Shown: positions 54,781 to 62,736, counted from the stretch's first letter. The stretch is DNA of 64,000 nucleotides from Caulobacteraceae bacterium PMMR1 (GCA_000733915.1 JPOM01000001.1:1922001-1986000); one strand, 5' to 3'. A program made the numbers and translations. Notes: a model not told the origin generated them from the letters alone.

Positions 54781-55547
54781 CTAGGCCGTGGACTCGTAAG
54801 CGCGCAACCATAGGCGGATGCAGGCGAGCTTGATCGCGGCGAGGAAGGTGTCGCCGAGTTTGTCGTCGCGGGTGGCGATGCGGCGGAAGTGCTTGAGTTT
54901 GCTGAAGAAGCGCTCGATCAGGTTTCGCTGGCGGTAGAGGTGCGGGCTGAAGACGATCGGTTCGATGCGGTTGCGCTTGGGCGGGAGATTAGCCCAGCCG
55001 CCCCGCTCGCTCTGCCGAGCCCTGATCTTGTCGGCGTCATAGGCTCGGTCGCCGAGCAGCATGGCGCCACGGGGCAGGCCTTCCAGCAGTTCCTCGATCA
55101 GGCTGGCGTCGTGAGCCTGGCCGGGCGAGAGCGCGAGGCGGATGGGCAGGCCGCGGGCGTCCACGACGGCATGGATCTTGGTCGTCAGCCCGCCTCGGGA
55201 GCGCCCCCTATGACGAACTCCACCCCCTTTTTTGCGCCGGCGGCGTGCTGGTGAACCCGAACGATGGAGGTGTCGATCATCTGCACCTGGCCATCGTAAG
55301 CCGCTGTAATCGCGTCCATCAGCCGGTCCCATACTCCGGCTTTGCGCCAGCGGTTGAAGCGGTTGTAGACCGTCGTGTAGGGGCCGTAGCGCTCAGGCAG
55401 GTCCCGCCACGGCAGGCCCGCCCGAAGACAGAAGAAGATGCCGTTCAGCACCCGACGGTCGTCCACCCGCGGATTGCCGCGCGGCTTGTCGGGCAAAAGC
55501 GGCTGGATCACCCGCCACTCGAACTCGGTCAGATCGAAGCGACTCAT
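54781..55547 (-). CDS. IS5-family transposase made by -1 frameshifting (two frames)
   Basis: The first frame (55547 to 55185) starts MSRFDLTEFEWRVIQPLLP and includes the first catalytic Asp in QMIDTSIVRVHQH. The second frame (reaching 54781) includes the catalytic Asp in LLGDRAYDAD and the Glu in RNLIERFFSKLKHFRRIATR. The frames join by a -1 shift at an A6G5 run (55223-55233 on the plus strand as CCCCCTTTTTT), giving KKGGGVRHRGRSRGGLTTKI, as usual for the IS427 group. The combined product is about 255 residues and looks complete. Confidence 0.9.
55223..55233 (-). promoter_or_regulatory. Slippery A6G run for transposase frameshifting
   Basis: Read on the minus strand this is AAAAAAGGGGG, inside codons AAA AAG of the first transposase frame. 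The two transposase frames join with catalytic residues in order only if ribosomes slip back one base here. Confidence 0.75.
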
Positions 55548-55571
55548 CGCGAAGCTCCCGTTTTGGAGCTT

Positions 55572-55760
55572 GAATCACGATCCGGCCCAAACGTGAATCC
55601 CCTCTGCCCCACTTACGGGTACAAGACCTAGCGGAACAACAAGGCATGGGCAGGAGCCGAGAACTTCGGCTTGGTCAGGTTCCGGCAATCGCCGGCGCAA
55701 CCATAACCGACGCTGGCACAAGCCTGCAGGTTTGCTCCCGGCGAAAATGTCGTGCTTTGG
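55572..55760. other. Gap between the IS5 element and the HWE kinase gene
   Basis: About 190 bp with no gene that I can support. Short open frames here lack ribosome-binding sites and family motifs. It contains the end of the IS5 element, which I could not place exactly. Confidence 0.4.
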
Positions 55761-57140
55761 TCAGGTCAGTCTGTCGACGTCCAAATCGATGTCGGCTTCC
55801 AGGCCGTCGCGCAACCAAGCTCGCGTCAGCTTGGCGCCGAGCTGGCCGGCGACGACACGATCGGCCAGCTGCGTGCCGAACCCGCGCCGCTCCGGTGGCC
55901 CGTCGACTTCGGGGCCACCGCTCTCACGCCACCGAATTCGAAGGCGGTTTCCTGATTGCTCGCAGCCTACGCGAACCGTGCCGTCAGCGTTCGACAGGGC
56001 GCCGTATTTGACGGCGTTTGTCGCCAGCTCATGGAACAGAAGCGCAATAGAGGAAGCGGCGCGCGGACCGATCGGAACATCGCAGCCCCGGACGTCCACG
56101 CGCCGTGCAGTATCGTTATAGGGCTCAAGCAGCAGCCGCAAAAGGCCTTGCAAGGTCCGATGGGCGTCAGGCGGTCCAGAATCCGGACTGTGCGGGCGCA
56201 CATACTCGTGCGCCGCCGAAAGGGCGCCGACCCGCCGTTCGACATCCTGCATAAGCGGCCGCAGTTCCGGTCTGTCGCGGGTGGACAGGGTCAGCAGGCT
56301 GGAGACGACGGCAAAGATATTCTTGATCCGGTGAGACAGTTCGCGGGCGATCAGCTCGCGGTCGGCTTCGGCCTGCTTGAGGTCGTGAATATCCGTGCAG
56401 GTGCCGTACCATCGCTGGATCCTGCCTTGGTCGTCGCGGAGACATTGCGCCCGGCCGATCACCCAGCGATACTCGCCGGACCGGTGCCGCAGCCGGTATT
56501 CAATGTGATATGGCTCGCCCGTCGCCAGGCTGTGCCGCCACACCGCCCAGGCGCGCTCCTGGTCGTCGGGATGGAACATGCCGTTCCACGCCTCGCCGTC
56601 CGTCGATCCGGGGGGCACGCCCGTATACTCATACCAGCGGTCATTATAGAAATCGTGGTAGCCATCGGGCCGGGTCGACCAGACCATCTGATCGATCGAG
56701 TTGACGATCGCGTGAAACCGCGCCTCGCTGTCGCGAAGCTTCGTCTCCATCTCGATCCGATCGGTGATGTCGCGCGAGACGGCGATAAGCCGAGCGACCG
56801 CACCTGAAGGTTCACGTACCGGCGATACGCTCACGTCCCACCATCGCGGTGCGCCCTTCGCCGTCGGACAGAAGGCCACGAAACGGCTGGGCCGACCCTC
56901 GCTTGCCGCCGCGATCGCGTCGTTGAGTTGCTCGGCGGCTTCCGCCGGCCAGAGTTCGCACCAGGGCCGGCCCAGGACGGCGGCGGGCTGGTCGATCTCC
57001 AACGCGCAGAGCCCATTGGCGTTCATGTAGGAAAGCGTGCCGTCCCGCTCGACGACCTTAATGCAGTCTACCGACGAGTCGAGGATCGAGCGCAGCAGGT
57101 CGGCGCGCTCCGTGATCGACAAGTGAGAATTTCCGACCAT
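55761..57140 (-). CDS. PAS-PAS HWE-type histidine kinase
   Basis: A 459-residue soluble sensor kinase. The first PAS domain covers about residues 10-130 (SILDSSVDCIKVVERDGTLS), the second about 140-260 (VNSIDQMVWSTRPDGYHDFY, HRSGEYRWVIGRAQ). The HWE core has RELSHRIKNIFAVVSSLLTL (phospho-His), HELATNAVKYGALS (N-box), the WRE motif in IRWRESGGPEV and GFGTQLADRVVAG (G-box), all intact. ATG 57140 is chosen because the longer frame adds a Cys/Arg-rich non-family stretch. Divergent from the Crp/Fnr gene, it may act in the general stress response or light signalling with the neighbouring LOV module. Confidence 0.9.
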   Translation of the reverse strand: MVGNSHLSITERADLLRSILDSSVDCIKVVERDGTLSYMNANGLCALEIDQPAAVLGRPWCELWPAEAAEQLNDAIAAASEGRPSRFVAFCPTAKGAPRWWDVSVSPVREPSGAVARLIAVSRDITDRIEMETKLRDSEARFHAIVNSIDQMVWSTRPDGYHDFYNDRWYEYTGVPPGSTDGEAWNGMFHPDDQERAWAVWRHSLATGEPYHIEYRLRHRSGEYRWVIGRAQCLRDDQGRIQRWYGTCTDIHDLKQAEADRELIARELSHRIKNIFAVVSSLLTLSTRDRPELRPLMQDVERRVGALSAAHEYVRPHSPDSGPPDAHRTLQGLLRLLLEPYNDTARRVDVRGCDVPIGPRAASSIALLFHELATNAVKYGALSNADGTVRVGCEQSGNRLRIRWRESGGPEVDGPPERRGFGTQLADRVVAGQLGAKLTRAWLRDGLEADIDLDVDRLT

Positions 57141-57264
57141 GGAACGCGACTCGCACCTTTCCCGTTTACGCACACAAGTATACATAAAACGCGCGCTCGT
57201 CTGCTCACAAGTGCACAGAAGGCGAGCGCGCGCGTCAATATCGGAAGGCAATATCTCTGCTGCT

Positions 57265-58058
57265 ATGCCCCATCCCGATCCTTCGGCCAACAGCCTGCTG
57301 GCGGCGCTCGCGCCCGGCGACCGCGATCTCCTTGCCGAGCAGCTGACGCCCGTCGCCCTGCTGACCGGAGACGTGATTTACCAGCCGGGGGACGATGTAC
57401 GCTTTGCCCTCTTTCCTTGCGGCCCGACACTGCTTGCGTTCAGAATAGTGCTTGACGACGGCAGGTGCGTCGAGACGACGCTGGTCGGGCGAGAAGGCGC
57501 ACTGGGAGGCATTGTCAGCCGCGGGCGGCTGCCCGCTTTCGCGCGCGCCGACGTGCAGTTTGGGGGGCCGCGCTCAAGGCGGATATTGCCGCCCTTGACG
57601 CACTCAAGTGCAAAGCGCCTGGCTTGGAGGGCTTGTTTGCGCGCTATGCCGACTGCCTGTTGGCTCAGGTTTTCCAAGCGGTCGCCTGCAATGCCGCCCA
57701 CACCATCGAGCAGCGCGCTGCGAAGTGGCTGATCGCAGCTGCGGAGCGCACCGGAACCGCCCGGCTCGCGCTCACGCAAGACCAGCTTGCGGGCATGCTC
57801 GGCGTGGGCCGCTCTTACGTGACCAGGGTGCTGCGCTCTCTACGCGAGCGGCGCTTGATCGAGACCCGGCGAGGCGCGCTTCACCTTATCGACTTGGATG
57901 GGCTGGAGGGGCTCGCGTGTGGGTGCCATCAGGCCGTGAGGCGGCATTTCGACGAGGTGCTGGCTGGCGTCTATCCCGAGCCGCTGACTGAAGAAAGCGA
58001 CGGTTCACCAGCGAATATTAACCCGGAGCGGGATATCAGGCGCGGCCCAAGGAGTTAG
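57265..58058 (+). pseudogene. Crp/Fnr-family regulator, frameshifted at a G run near 57,565
   Basis: The N-terminal part (MPHPDPSANSLLAALAPGDR) has a cyclic-nucleotide-binding-like fold (LTGDVIYQPGDDVRFALFPC, VETTLVGREGALGGIVSRGR) up to ADVQFGG. The remainder lies in another frame: ALKADIAALDALKCKAPGLE, the dimer helix YADCLLAQVFQAVACNAAHT and the helix-turn-helix LTQDQLAGMLGVGRSYVTRV. Adding one G to the GGGGGG run at about 57,561-57,566 restores a continuous protein of about 265 residues. It is either recently inactivated or a homopolymer sequencing error. Confidence 0.85.
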
Positions 58059-58100
58059 GTTGCGAGCGTAGAAGGTCTCTCAAGGTTCCTGGAGCGCGCG

Positions 58101-59201
58101 GTGGACGATGCTGAAGACTGGCGACTGACCGACAGGTTGCATGCCCCGGCGGGCAAAGGCGACCCGTTCGCCGCCGCGGTGCGCGCCACCCGCATGCCGA
58201 TGGTGATCACCGATCCTCGCCAGGTCGACAATCCGATCGTGTTCGTGAACGAAGCATTCCTGCGCCTGACCGGCTTTGGGCGTGACGAGGTCATGGGGCG
58301 CAATTGCCGCTTCCTCCAGGGCGCCGACACGGATCGCGAGGTTGTGAGGTCGATTGCCGCCGCTGTCGCCGGGCGCCGCGACATCGCGTGCGAACTGCTG
58401 AACTATCGCAAAGACGGGACCACCTTTTGGAACGCCCTGTTCATCTCGCCCGTGCTCGACGAGGCTGGCGAGCTTCTCTTCTTCTTCTCGAGCCAGCTCG
58501 ACGTGACGGAGCGACGGAACAAGGAACTGGAGGATCGCAAGCAGATCGAAGAGGCCGTCGCGTCGCGGACCCGGGAGCTGTCGCAGGCCCTGGAGGCGCA
58601 GACCGCGCTCCTGCATGAGCTTGACCATCGGGTGCGGAACAATCTTCAGCTCATCTCAGCGTTGGTTCTGCTCGAGAGCCGCGGCGCTGCGGCCAGGGGC
58701 GCCACATCCGAGCTTGAGCGGCTGCGCCAACGCATCGACGCGCTGGCGAGCGCCCAGCGGCTCGTCTTCCGGGAAGGACCGGAGGGGCGGTTCGATCTCG
58801 GTGCGTTCGTCCGCTCGTTCGTGGCATCGGCGCTGCGAAGCCGCGCTGCGTCCGGCGTGCATATCGATCTGGAGGTGGTCGACGCGCCTGTGTCTGCGGC
58901 CTTCGCGGGGCCGGTTGCGCTTCTCGCCGACGAACTGGTGCGCGTCGCGCTTCGCCACGCCACCAGTGCAAACCCGACGGGCCGCCTGACGTTCAGCGTC
59001 GTGCCGCTTGCGGACGGTGGTTTCCGCTTCTGCGTTTCCAGCCGAGCCGGCGGTGATGCGTTCGCGATCTCGGCGGACGAAGACGCACGGCGCTTCCTTG
59101 ACATGATGGCCCGCCAGCTGCGCGGCTCGTTCCACTGGGGAGCGGCCAACAACAGCCTTTGCGTCGACATACCCTTGCGCGAGCTGGAGGCGGGAGCATG
59201 A
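58101..59201 (+). CDS. LOV-domain histidine-kinase-like photoreceptor with degenerate ATP site
   Basis: A 366-residue protein starting at GTG 58101. The N-terminal LOV domain (about residues 20-135) has GRNCRFLQGADTD with the Cys that forms the flavin adduct in blue light, and LNYRKDGTTFWNALFISPV. A helical linker leads to a HisKA_2-type core with phospho-His in HELDHRVRNNLQLISALVLL. The ATP-binding domain is unusual: the N-box Asn is replaced (LADELVRVALRHATS), the DxGxG box reads VSSRAGG and no glycine-rich lid is present. It may be a light sensor that does not phosphorylate itself, or that works with another kinase. The receiver gene overlaps by ATGA. Confidence 0.88.
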   Translation: MDDAEDWRLTDRLHAPAGKGDPFAAAVRATRMPMVITDPRQVDNPIVFVNEAFLRLTGFGRDEVMGRNCRFLQGADTDREVVRSIAAAVAGRRDIACELLNYRKDGTTFWNALFISPVLDEAGELLFFFSSQLDVTERRNKELEDRKQIEEAVASRTRELSQALEAQTALLHELDHRVRNNLQLISALVLLESRGAAARGATSELERLRQRIDALASAQRLVFREGPEGRFDLGAFVRSFVASALRSRAASGVHIDLEVVDAPVSAAFAGPVALLADELVRVALRHATSANPTGRLTFSVVPLADGGFRFCVSSRAGGDAFAISADEDARRFLDMMARQLRGSFHWGAANNSLCVDIPLRELEAGA

Positions 59202-59641
59202 GCCGCGATCGGCTTCGCGTCTTTATCGTCGAGGATGAAGTTCTGCTGCAGATGCAGCTCGAGATGTATCTCGAAGAGGCTGGACACGGCGTCGCGGGCG
59301 TCGCCGTTTCGTCGCGGGAAGCGCTGAGGACGGCGATGGGAAGCGAGGCCGATATTGCCCTGGTCGACATTCATCTGGCGGACGGCCCGACCGGCGTCCG
59401 GGTTGGCCGTGAGCTGGCTGATCAAGGGTTGCCGGTGGTGTTCCTCACCGCCAACGCCGCGCGCCTTCCGGAGGACTTCTCCGGCGCCATCGGGGTGATC
59501 GGCAAGCCCTTCACTCAGGCCGCGATAGCAGAAACGCTGGATTTCCTGGTCGCGGCGGTTCTCAATCCTCCGCCGGCGAAACCCGTCCCGGACGCCCTGA
59601 CCCTCGCGCCGTCGGTGTCCGCCAAATGGCGACTTGCGTGA
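59198..59641 (+). CDS. Single-domain response regulator (LovR/CheY-like)
   Basis: A 147-residue receiver protein without a DNA-binding output domain. The phosphorylation site is complete: VEDEVLLQM (acidic pair), ADIALVDIHLADGPTG (Asp near residue 57), VVFLTANAA and IGKPF (Lys). A Pro/Ala-rich C-terminal tail follows. Start ATG 59198 overlaps the LOV protein stop. In Caulobacter the LovK-LovR pair controls attachment and the general stress response; here the partner's kinase core looks altered, so phosphate may come from the nearby HWE kinase (inference). Confidence 0.9.
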   Translation: MSRDRLRVFIVEDEVLLQMQLEMYLEEAGHGVAGVAVSSREALRTAMGSEADIALVDIHLADGPTGVRVGRELADQGLPVVFLTANAARLPEDFSGAIGVIGKPFTQAAIAETLDFLVAAVLNPPPAKPVPDALTLAPSVSAKWRLA

Positions 59642-59688
59642 AGCGACAAAGGCGTATTGTGGGCACACTTCACCGGAAATGCTGCCGG

Positions 59689-60090
59689 TCACGGCGTTGA
59701 GAGCGCCTGGATCAGTGGGCAGGTGGCATCCTCTCCGGCGTCGCAGAGTCGAACTGCGTTCGCCAGCGTACGCTCCATGGCGCGGAGATGCGCGATCCGC
59801 TTTCGCACGTCCTGCAAGTGGGTCGCAGCCAGTTCACGCACCTCGCCGCACGCGTCGGGGCCTGAGCCGCCCAGGCGGAGCAGCGCCCGCACCTCATCGA
59901 GCGTGAACCCAAGCTCGCGGGCGCGGCGCACGAACACGAGATGCGCGACGTCATTGGCCGCGTAGAGCCGGTAGCGCCCGCGTCGGCGCGGCTTCGGCAG
60001 GATGCCGATCTTCTCATAGAACCGGATCGTCTCGATCGCGCAGCCGGTGCGCTTCGAGAACGCGCCGATCGCCATGTCGTCCATCATCAT
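59689..60090 (-). CDS. merR: MerR-family regulator of mercury resistance
   Basis: A 133-residue MerR protein. The winged helix-turn-helix is AIGAFSKRTGCAIETIRFYE; the dimer helix leads to the Hg-binding Cys residues in GPDACGEVRELA and RLCDAGEDATCPLIQALS, the three-Cys pattern of mercury MerR. Several ATG codons are possible (60090, 60087, 60084, 60075). It represses and, with Hg(II), activates the divergent merT promoter. Confidence 0.92.
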   Translation of the reverse strand: MMMDDMAIGAFSKRTGCAIETIRFYEKIGILPKPRRRGRYRLYAANDVAHLVFVRRARELGFTLDEVRALLRLGGSGPDACGEVRELAATHLQDVRKRIAHLRAMERTLANAVRLCDAGEDATCPLIQALSTP

Positions 60091-60110
60091 GACGGCTCTC
60101 CGATTAGGGC

Positions 60111-60141
60111 TTGAGTCTGTAGTCGCTACAGACGCTATGGA
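60111..60141 (+). promoter_or_regulatory. MerR-type promoter/operator for merT
   Basis: A -35-like TTGAGT (60111-60116) and a -10-like TATGGA (60136-60141) are separated by 19 bp, the long spacer of MerR-regulated promoters. Between them lies a perfect dyad GTCTGTAG-TCG-CTACAGAC (60115-60133). Position and spacing fit MerR control. Confidence 0.8.
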
Positions 60142-60172
60142 GAGTTGTGAGCCTAGACAAGGAGATCATCGC

Positions 60173-60550
60173 GTGCCGCCGGAACCAACCCAGCCGAGGT
60201 CGTCCGACCGTTTCGTCCGCGATACGGGGGCCACCGTGCTGACCTTGGGCGGCGTGGCGGCCGCCTTTGGCGTCGCCTCCTGCTGCGGCTTGCCATTCCT
60301 GCTGGCGACCATCGGCGTCAGCTCGGCCTGGCTGGTCGGGATCGCGACGCTCGCCGCGCCGCATCGGCCCTTGCTGCTCGCGCTGGGAGCCATCTGTCTG
60401 GTGGCAGGCGGGATGCTGCTGTGGCGGCGCCGGCCGGCCGCGGCCTGTGCGACTGGTGCGGTCTGCTCCAAGCCCGCGGTTCGCGGCATGACGTTCGCCG
60501 CTCTCGTCGCCGGCTTCGCCCTGCTGACGATCGGCTACCTTTATGCCTGA
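60173..60550 (+). CDS. merT: Mercuric transport protein MerT
   Basis: A 125-residue inner-membrane mercury importer with about three helices. The Cys pair in FGVASCCGLPFLLATIG receives Hg(II), and a second Cys pair lies in CATGAVCSKP on the cytoplasmic loop. Start GTG 60173 is preceded by AAGGAGATCATC; the region before it is non-coding leader. merP and merA do not follow, so the operon is short. Confidence 0.92.
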   Translation: MPPEPTQPRSSDRFVRDTGATVLTLGGVAAAFGVASCCGLPFLLATIGVSSAWLVGIATLAAPHRPLLLALGAICLVAGGMLLWRRRPAAACATGAVCSKPAVRGMTFAALVAGFALLTIGYLYA

Positions 60551-60776
60551 GACGTCCGTGATTTTGGAGTCGACGATCACCTGCCCGCACTGCGGGTTTC
60601 AGGCGACCGAGACGATGCCGACCAACGCCTGCCAGTATTTCTACGACTGCAAGGGCTGTGGCGTGGTCTTGAAGCCGAACGCCGGCGATTGCTGCGTGTT
60701 CTGCTCGTTCGGCTCCGTGCCTTGCCCGCCGATCCAGGCGGATGGCGGGCAAGGCGGGTGCTGCTCATCGGCCTGA
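60543..60776 (+). CDS. GDCCVxC domain mercury-resistance protein
   Basis: A 77-residue Cys-rich protein with TCPHCGFQATETMP, the YFYDCKGCGVVLKPNAGDCC core (the GDCCVxC signature, GDCCVFCSFGS) and a terminal CCSS. This family is often encoded in proteobacterial mer operons and probably binds metal through paired Cys. It overlaps merT by 8 bp. IS256-derived DNA begins within a few bases of its stop codon. Confidence 0.9.
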   Translation: MPETSVILESTITCPHCGFQATETMPTNACQYFYDCKGCGVVLKPNAGDCCVFCSFGSVPCPPIQADGGQGGCCSSA

Positions 60777-60778
60777 GG

Positions 60779-60987
60779 CGGCGTCGATCCACAGGTAGGG
60801 CCACTCCCCTTCGATTGGCCGCTCCAGGAAGGCCTGCACCCGTTCGTCGATCTCCTCACAGAACCGACTGACTTGGCTTTTGCAGATCCCCAACATGCCC
60901 ATCGCCCGGACCAGGTCGTCCACCGAGCGGGTGGAGACGCCCTGGACGCAGGCCTCCTGGATCACCGCGGTCAGCGCCTTCTCCGCC
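60779..60987 (-). mobile_element. Internal fragment of an IS256-family transposase gene
   Basis: On the minus strand the frame reads LTAEKALTAVIQEACVQGVS, TRSVDDLVRAMGMLGICKSQ, VSRFCEEIDERVQAFLERPI and EGEWPYLWIDAA. This is the middle of a mutator-type (IS256) transposase ending near the first catalytic Asp. Both ends are missing: the right side is cut by the IS66 end at 60988 and the left by the mer gene. No matching remainder lies on the far side of IS66. Confidence 0.85.
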
Positions 60988-61000
60988 GTAAGCGCTGTCC
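60988..61000 (+). repeat. IS66 terminal inverted repeat (end near the IS256 fragment)
   Basis: GTAAGCGCTGTCC. It matches the inward-read end at 62564-62576 (GTAAGCGCTGTGC) except for one base. Confidence 0.8.
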
Positions 61001-62059
61001 TCAGGCCACGTAGGCCCAGGGCAGCAGGTCGTCGATGCGGCTGTTGGGGTGGTGGTTGACCAAGCGGGTGAGCACGTCGGCGAGGTAGCCCTGGGGCTCG
61101 ACGGCGTTCAGCTTGCAGGTCTCGACGAGGGAGGCGAGCACGGCCCAGTGCCGGCCGCCGCCGTCGGAGCCGGCGAACAGGGCGTTCTTCCGGTTCAGGG
61201 CGATGGGGCGGATCGCCCGCTCGACGGTGTTGGAGTCGAGCTCGATGCGGCCGTCGTCCAGGAAGCGGGCGAGGCCCTCCCAGCGGGAGAGGGCGTAACG
61301 GATCGCCTCGGCGAGCTTGCCCTTCTGACTGATCGTGTCGAGGCGGGCGCGCAGCCATGGCTCCATGGCGTCGATCACCGGCCGGCTCCGCTCTTGTCGG
61401 ATCGCGCGGCGGGCCTCGGCTGATCGACCACGCATGTCGGTCTCGACCGCGTACAGGGCGCCGATCCGGGTCAGGGCCTCCGAGGCGATCGGGGCCGGGC
61501 CGGCGGCCGCGAGCTCGTAGAAGCGACGGCGCACATGGCTCCAGCAGAAGGCGAGCTGGACGTCGCCGCGCTCGGCCAGCGCGCGGTAACCGGCGTAGCC
61601 GTCCACCTGCAGCACGCCGCGGAAGCCCTGGAGGTGAGCCAGGGGGCGCTCAGCCTTGCGGTCGGGCGCATAGACGTAAACCACCCCGGGCGGCTCGGGC
61701 CCGCCCCAGGGTCGATCCTCGCGCGCGTAGGCCCAGAGTTGACCAGTCTTGGTGCGGCCGCGCCCGGGATCGAGCACAGGCGCGGTCGTCTCGTCGGCGA
61801 AGAGCTTGGAGGACGCCTTCAGCCGGTCGAGCAGGCGCCTGTGCACCGGCTGCAGCAGCCAGGCGGCGCGCCCGGTCCCATCCCAGTAGAGCAGCTTGAT
61901 CCGGTCCGCCCGCTTGGCGCGGAAGACGTAGATCGCGCCCGAGAACGGGTCGGCGCGCATCTCGTCCTTGATCAGCGCCGCCAGCCCGTTCGCGCCCTTG
62001 CGGAAGTCGATCGGCTTGGTCGCCACCAGCACCCGCACGCCCGAGGGTGGGGCGATCAC
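61001..62059 (-). CDS. IS66 TnpB-TnpC fusion (deletion product)
   Basis: A 352-residue frame starting at GTG 62059, overlapping tnpA by GTGA. Residues 1-62 or so are TnpB (MIAPPSGVRVLVATKPIDFR, KLLYWDGTG). The sequence then passes without a break into the middle of the TnpC transposase (AAWLLQPVHRRLLDRLKASS, LFADETTAPVLDPGRGRTKT, AFCWSHVRRRFYELAAAGPA, ELDSNTVERAIRPIALNRKN) to its normal end. The C-terminal part of TnpB and the N-terminal part of TnpC (zinc-ribbon region) are missing. It is probably inactive, although the DDE core may remain. Confidence 0.85.
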   Translation of the reverse strand: MIAPPSGVRVLVATKPIDFRKGANGLAALIKDEMRADPFSGAIYVFRAKRADRIKLLYWDGTGRAAWLLQPVHRRLLDRLKASSKLFADETTAPVLDPGRGRTKTGQLWAYAREDRPWGGPEPPGVVYVYAPDRKAERPLAHLQGFRGVLQVDGYAGYRALAERGDVQLAFCWSHVRRRFYELAAAGPAPIASEALTRIGALYAVETDMRGRSAEARRAIRQERSRPVIDAMEPWLRARLDTISQKGKLAEAIRYALSRWEGLARFLDDGRIELDSNTVERAIRPIALNRKNALFAGSDGGGRHWAVLASLVETCKLNAVEPQGYLADVLTRLVNHHPNSRIDDLLPWAYVA

Positions 62060-62487
62060 CGCTCGGCCTTCAGCGCCTTGATCACCGCCGCGACCGTCTT
62101 CGCTTCGGCGCCGCGGCTCACCCGCATGACCACGCCGTCGATCTCCAGCTCGATCCCGCCCTGGCGCGAGCCCCGGGTCTTCTTCGCCTTCAGTTCGACC
62201 CGCGGGACCGCCACCACGGGCAGCGCCGGCGCCTCGATCACGACCGGAGCGAACCTCGGAGCCGAACGCGCTTCCCTCGGCAGCTTGGCGTCCCGCCGCC
62301 ACGTGAAGAGCTGCGTCGGTGCGAGCCCATGCCGCCGGGCCACGTCGCAGACCGTGCCCACCCCGGCGTAGCTCTCGGCGACGATCCGGGCCTTCTCCTC
62401 CGGCGACCAACGCCGCCGCGGGCCAGCCCCGGTGAACACCTCGATCCGGCGCACCTCGCCGGCAGGTGTGACATCGTCATATGGCAT
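62056..62487 (-). CDS. tnpA: IS66 TnpA accessory protein
   Basis: A 143-residue protein of the IS66 OrfA/TnpA type: helix-turn-helix RRRWSPEEKARIVAESYAGV, CDVARRHGLAPTQLFTWRRD, and the C-terminal GGIELEIDGVVMRVSRGAEA. It is complete and has the usual 4-bp overlap with tnpB. Confidence 0.92.
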   Translation of the reverse strand: MPYDDVTPAGEVRRIEVFTGAGPRRRWSPEEKARIVAESYAGVGTVCDVARRHGLAPTQLFTWRRDAKLPREARSAPRFAPVVIEAPALPVVAVPRVELKAKKTRGSRQGGIELEIDGVVMRVSRGAEAKTVAAVIKALKAER

Positions 62488-62563
62488 CGTGCTCGCACCA
62501 AGCCCAGCCGCGGATCATCGGCTCAGACTCAGGCCGCCACGGCCCCGGCGCTAGGTGGGGCGG

Positions 62564-62576
62564 GCACAGCGCTTAC
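62564..62576 (-). repeat. IS66 terminal inverted repeat (tnpA end)
   Basis: Read on the minus strand, GTAAGCGCTGTGC, 12 of 13 bases identical to the other end. Confidence 0.8.
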
Positions 62577-62736
62577 AGCACCTCCGACACCACAGTGCAG
62601 CTACGTCGGACAGCGAGCTCCGTTTCGTGTCATTGCCATTTATGCCGCGTTAAGCCACAGTGATTGTGGAGCTATCGGCGCTACCAGGGGGGGTGGGTGT
62701 GGCTACTGCATTTGAACTGGCGGAGTTGTGGTGCAG
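62577..62736. other. Gap between IS66 and IS481
   Basis: About 160 bp, locally lower in GC than most of the window. I see no gene, repeat or promoter I can support. It is not the missing part of the IS256 gene. Confidence 0.4.

Larger units (their letters stand above)
54781..55571 (-). mobile_element. IS5-family (IS427 group) insertion sequence
   Basis: The element carries the two-frame transposase described separately. A 7-bp-arm hairpin (AAGCTCC at 55552-55558, GGAGCTT at 55565-55571) lies just before the transposase start, and another (AGTCCA/TGGACT, 54772-54794) spans its stop codon. I could not identify convincing terminal inverted repeats, so the outer limits are uncertain. Confidence 0.75.
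60988..62576 (-). mobile_element. IS66-family element with internal deletion
   Basis: Terminal inverted repeats begin GTAAGCGCTGT at both ends (60988 forward; 62576 reading inward on the minus strand), the family's typical GTAAGCG terminus. The 1,589 bp is well short of the usual about 2.5 kb. tnpA is complete, but tnpB and tnpC are fused, with the middle lost. The bases beside the two ends (TCTCCGCC and AGCACCTC) are not the 8-bp target duplication expected, so flanking DNA was rearranged after insertion. Confidence 0.88.

Noticed and set aside
60988-62576. Fresh IS66 transposition with target duplication
   Set aside because: The 8 bases beside the two ends differ (TCTCCGCC and AGCACCTC).
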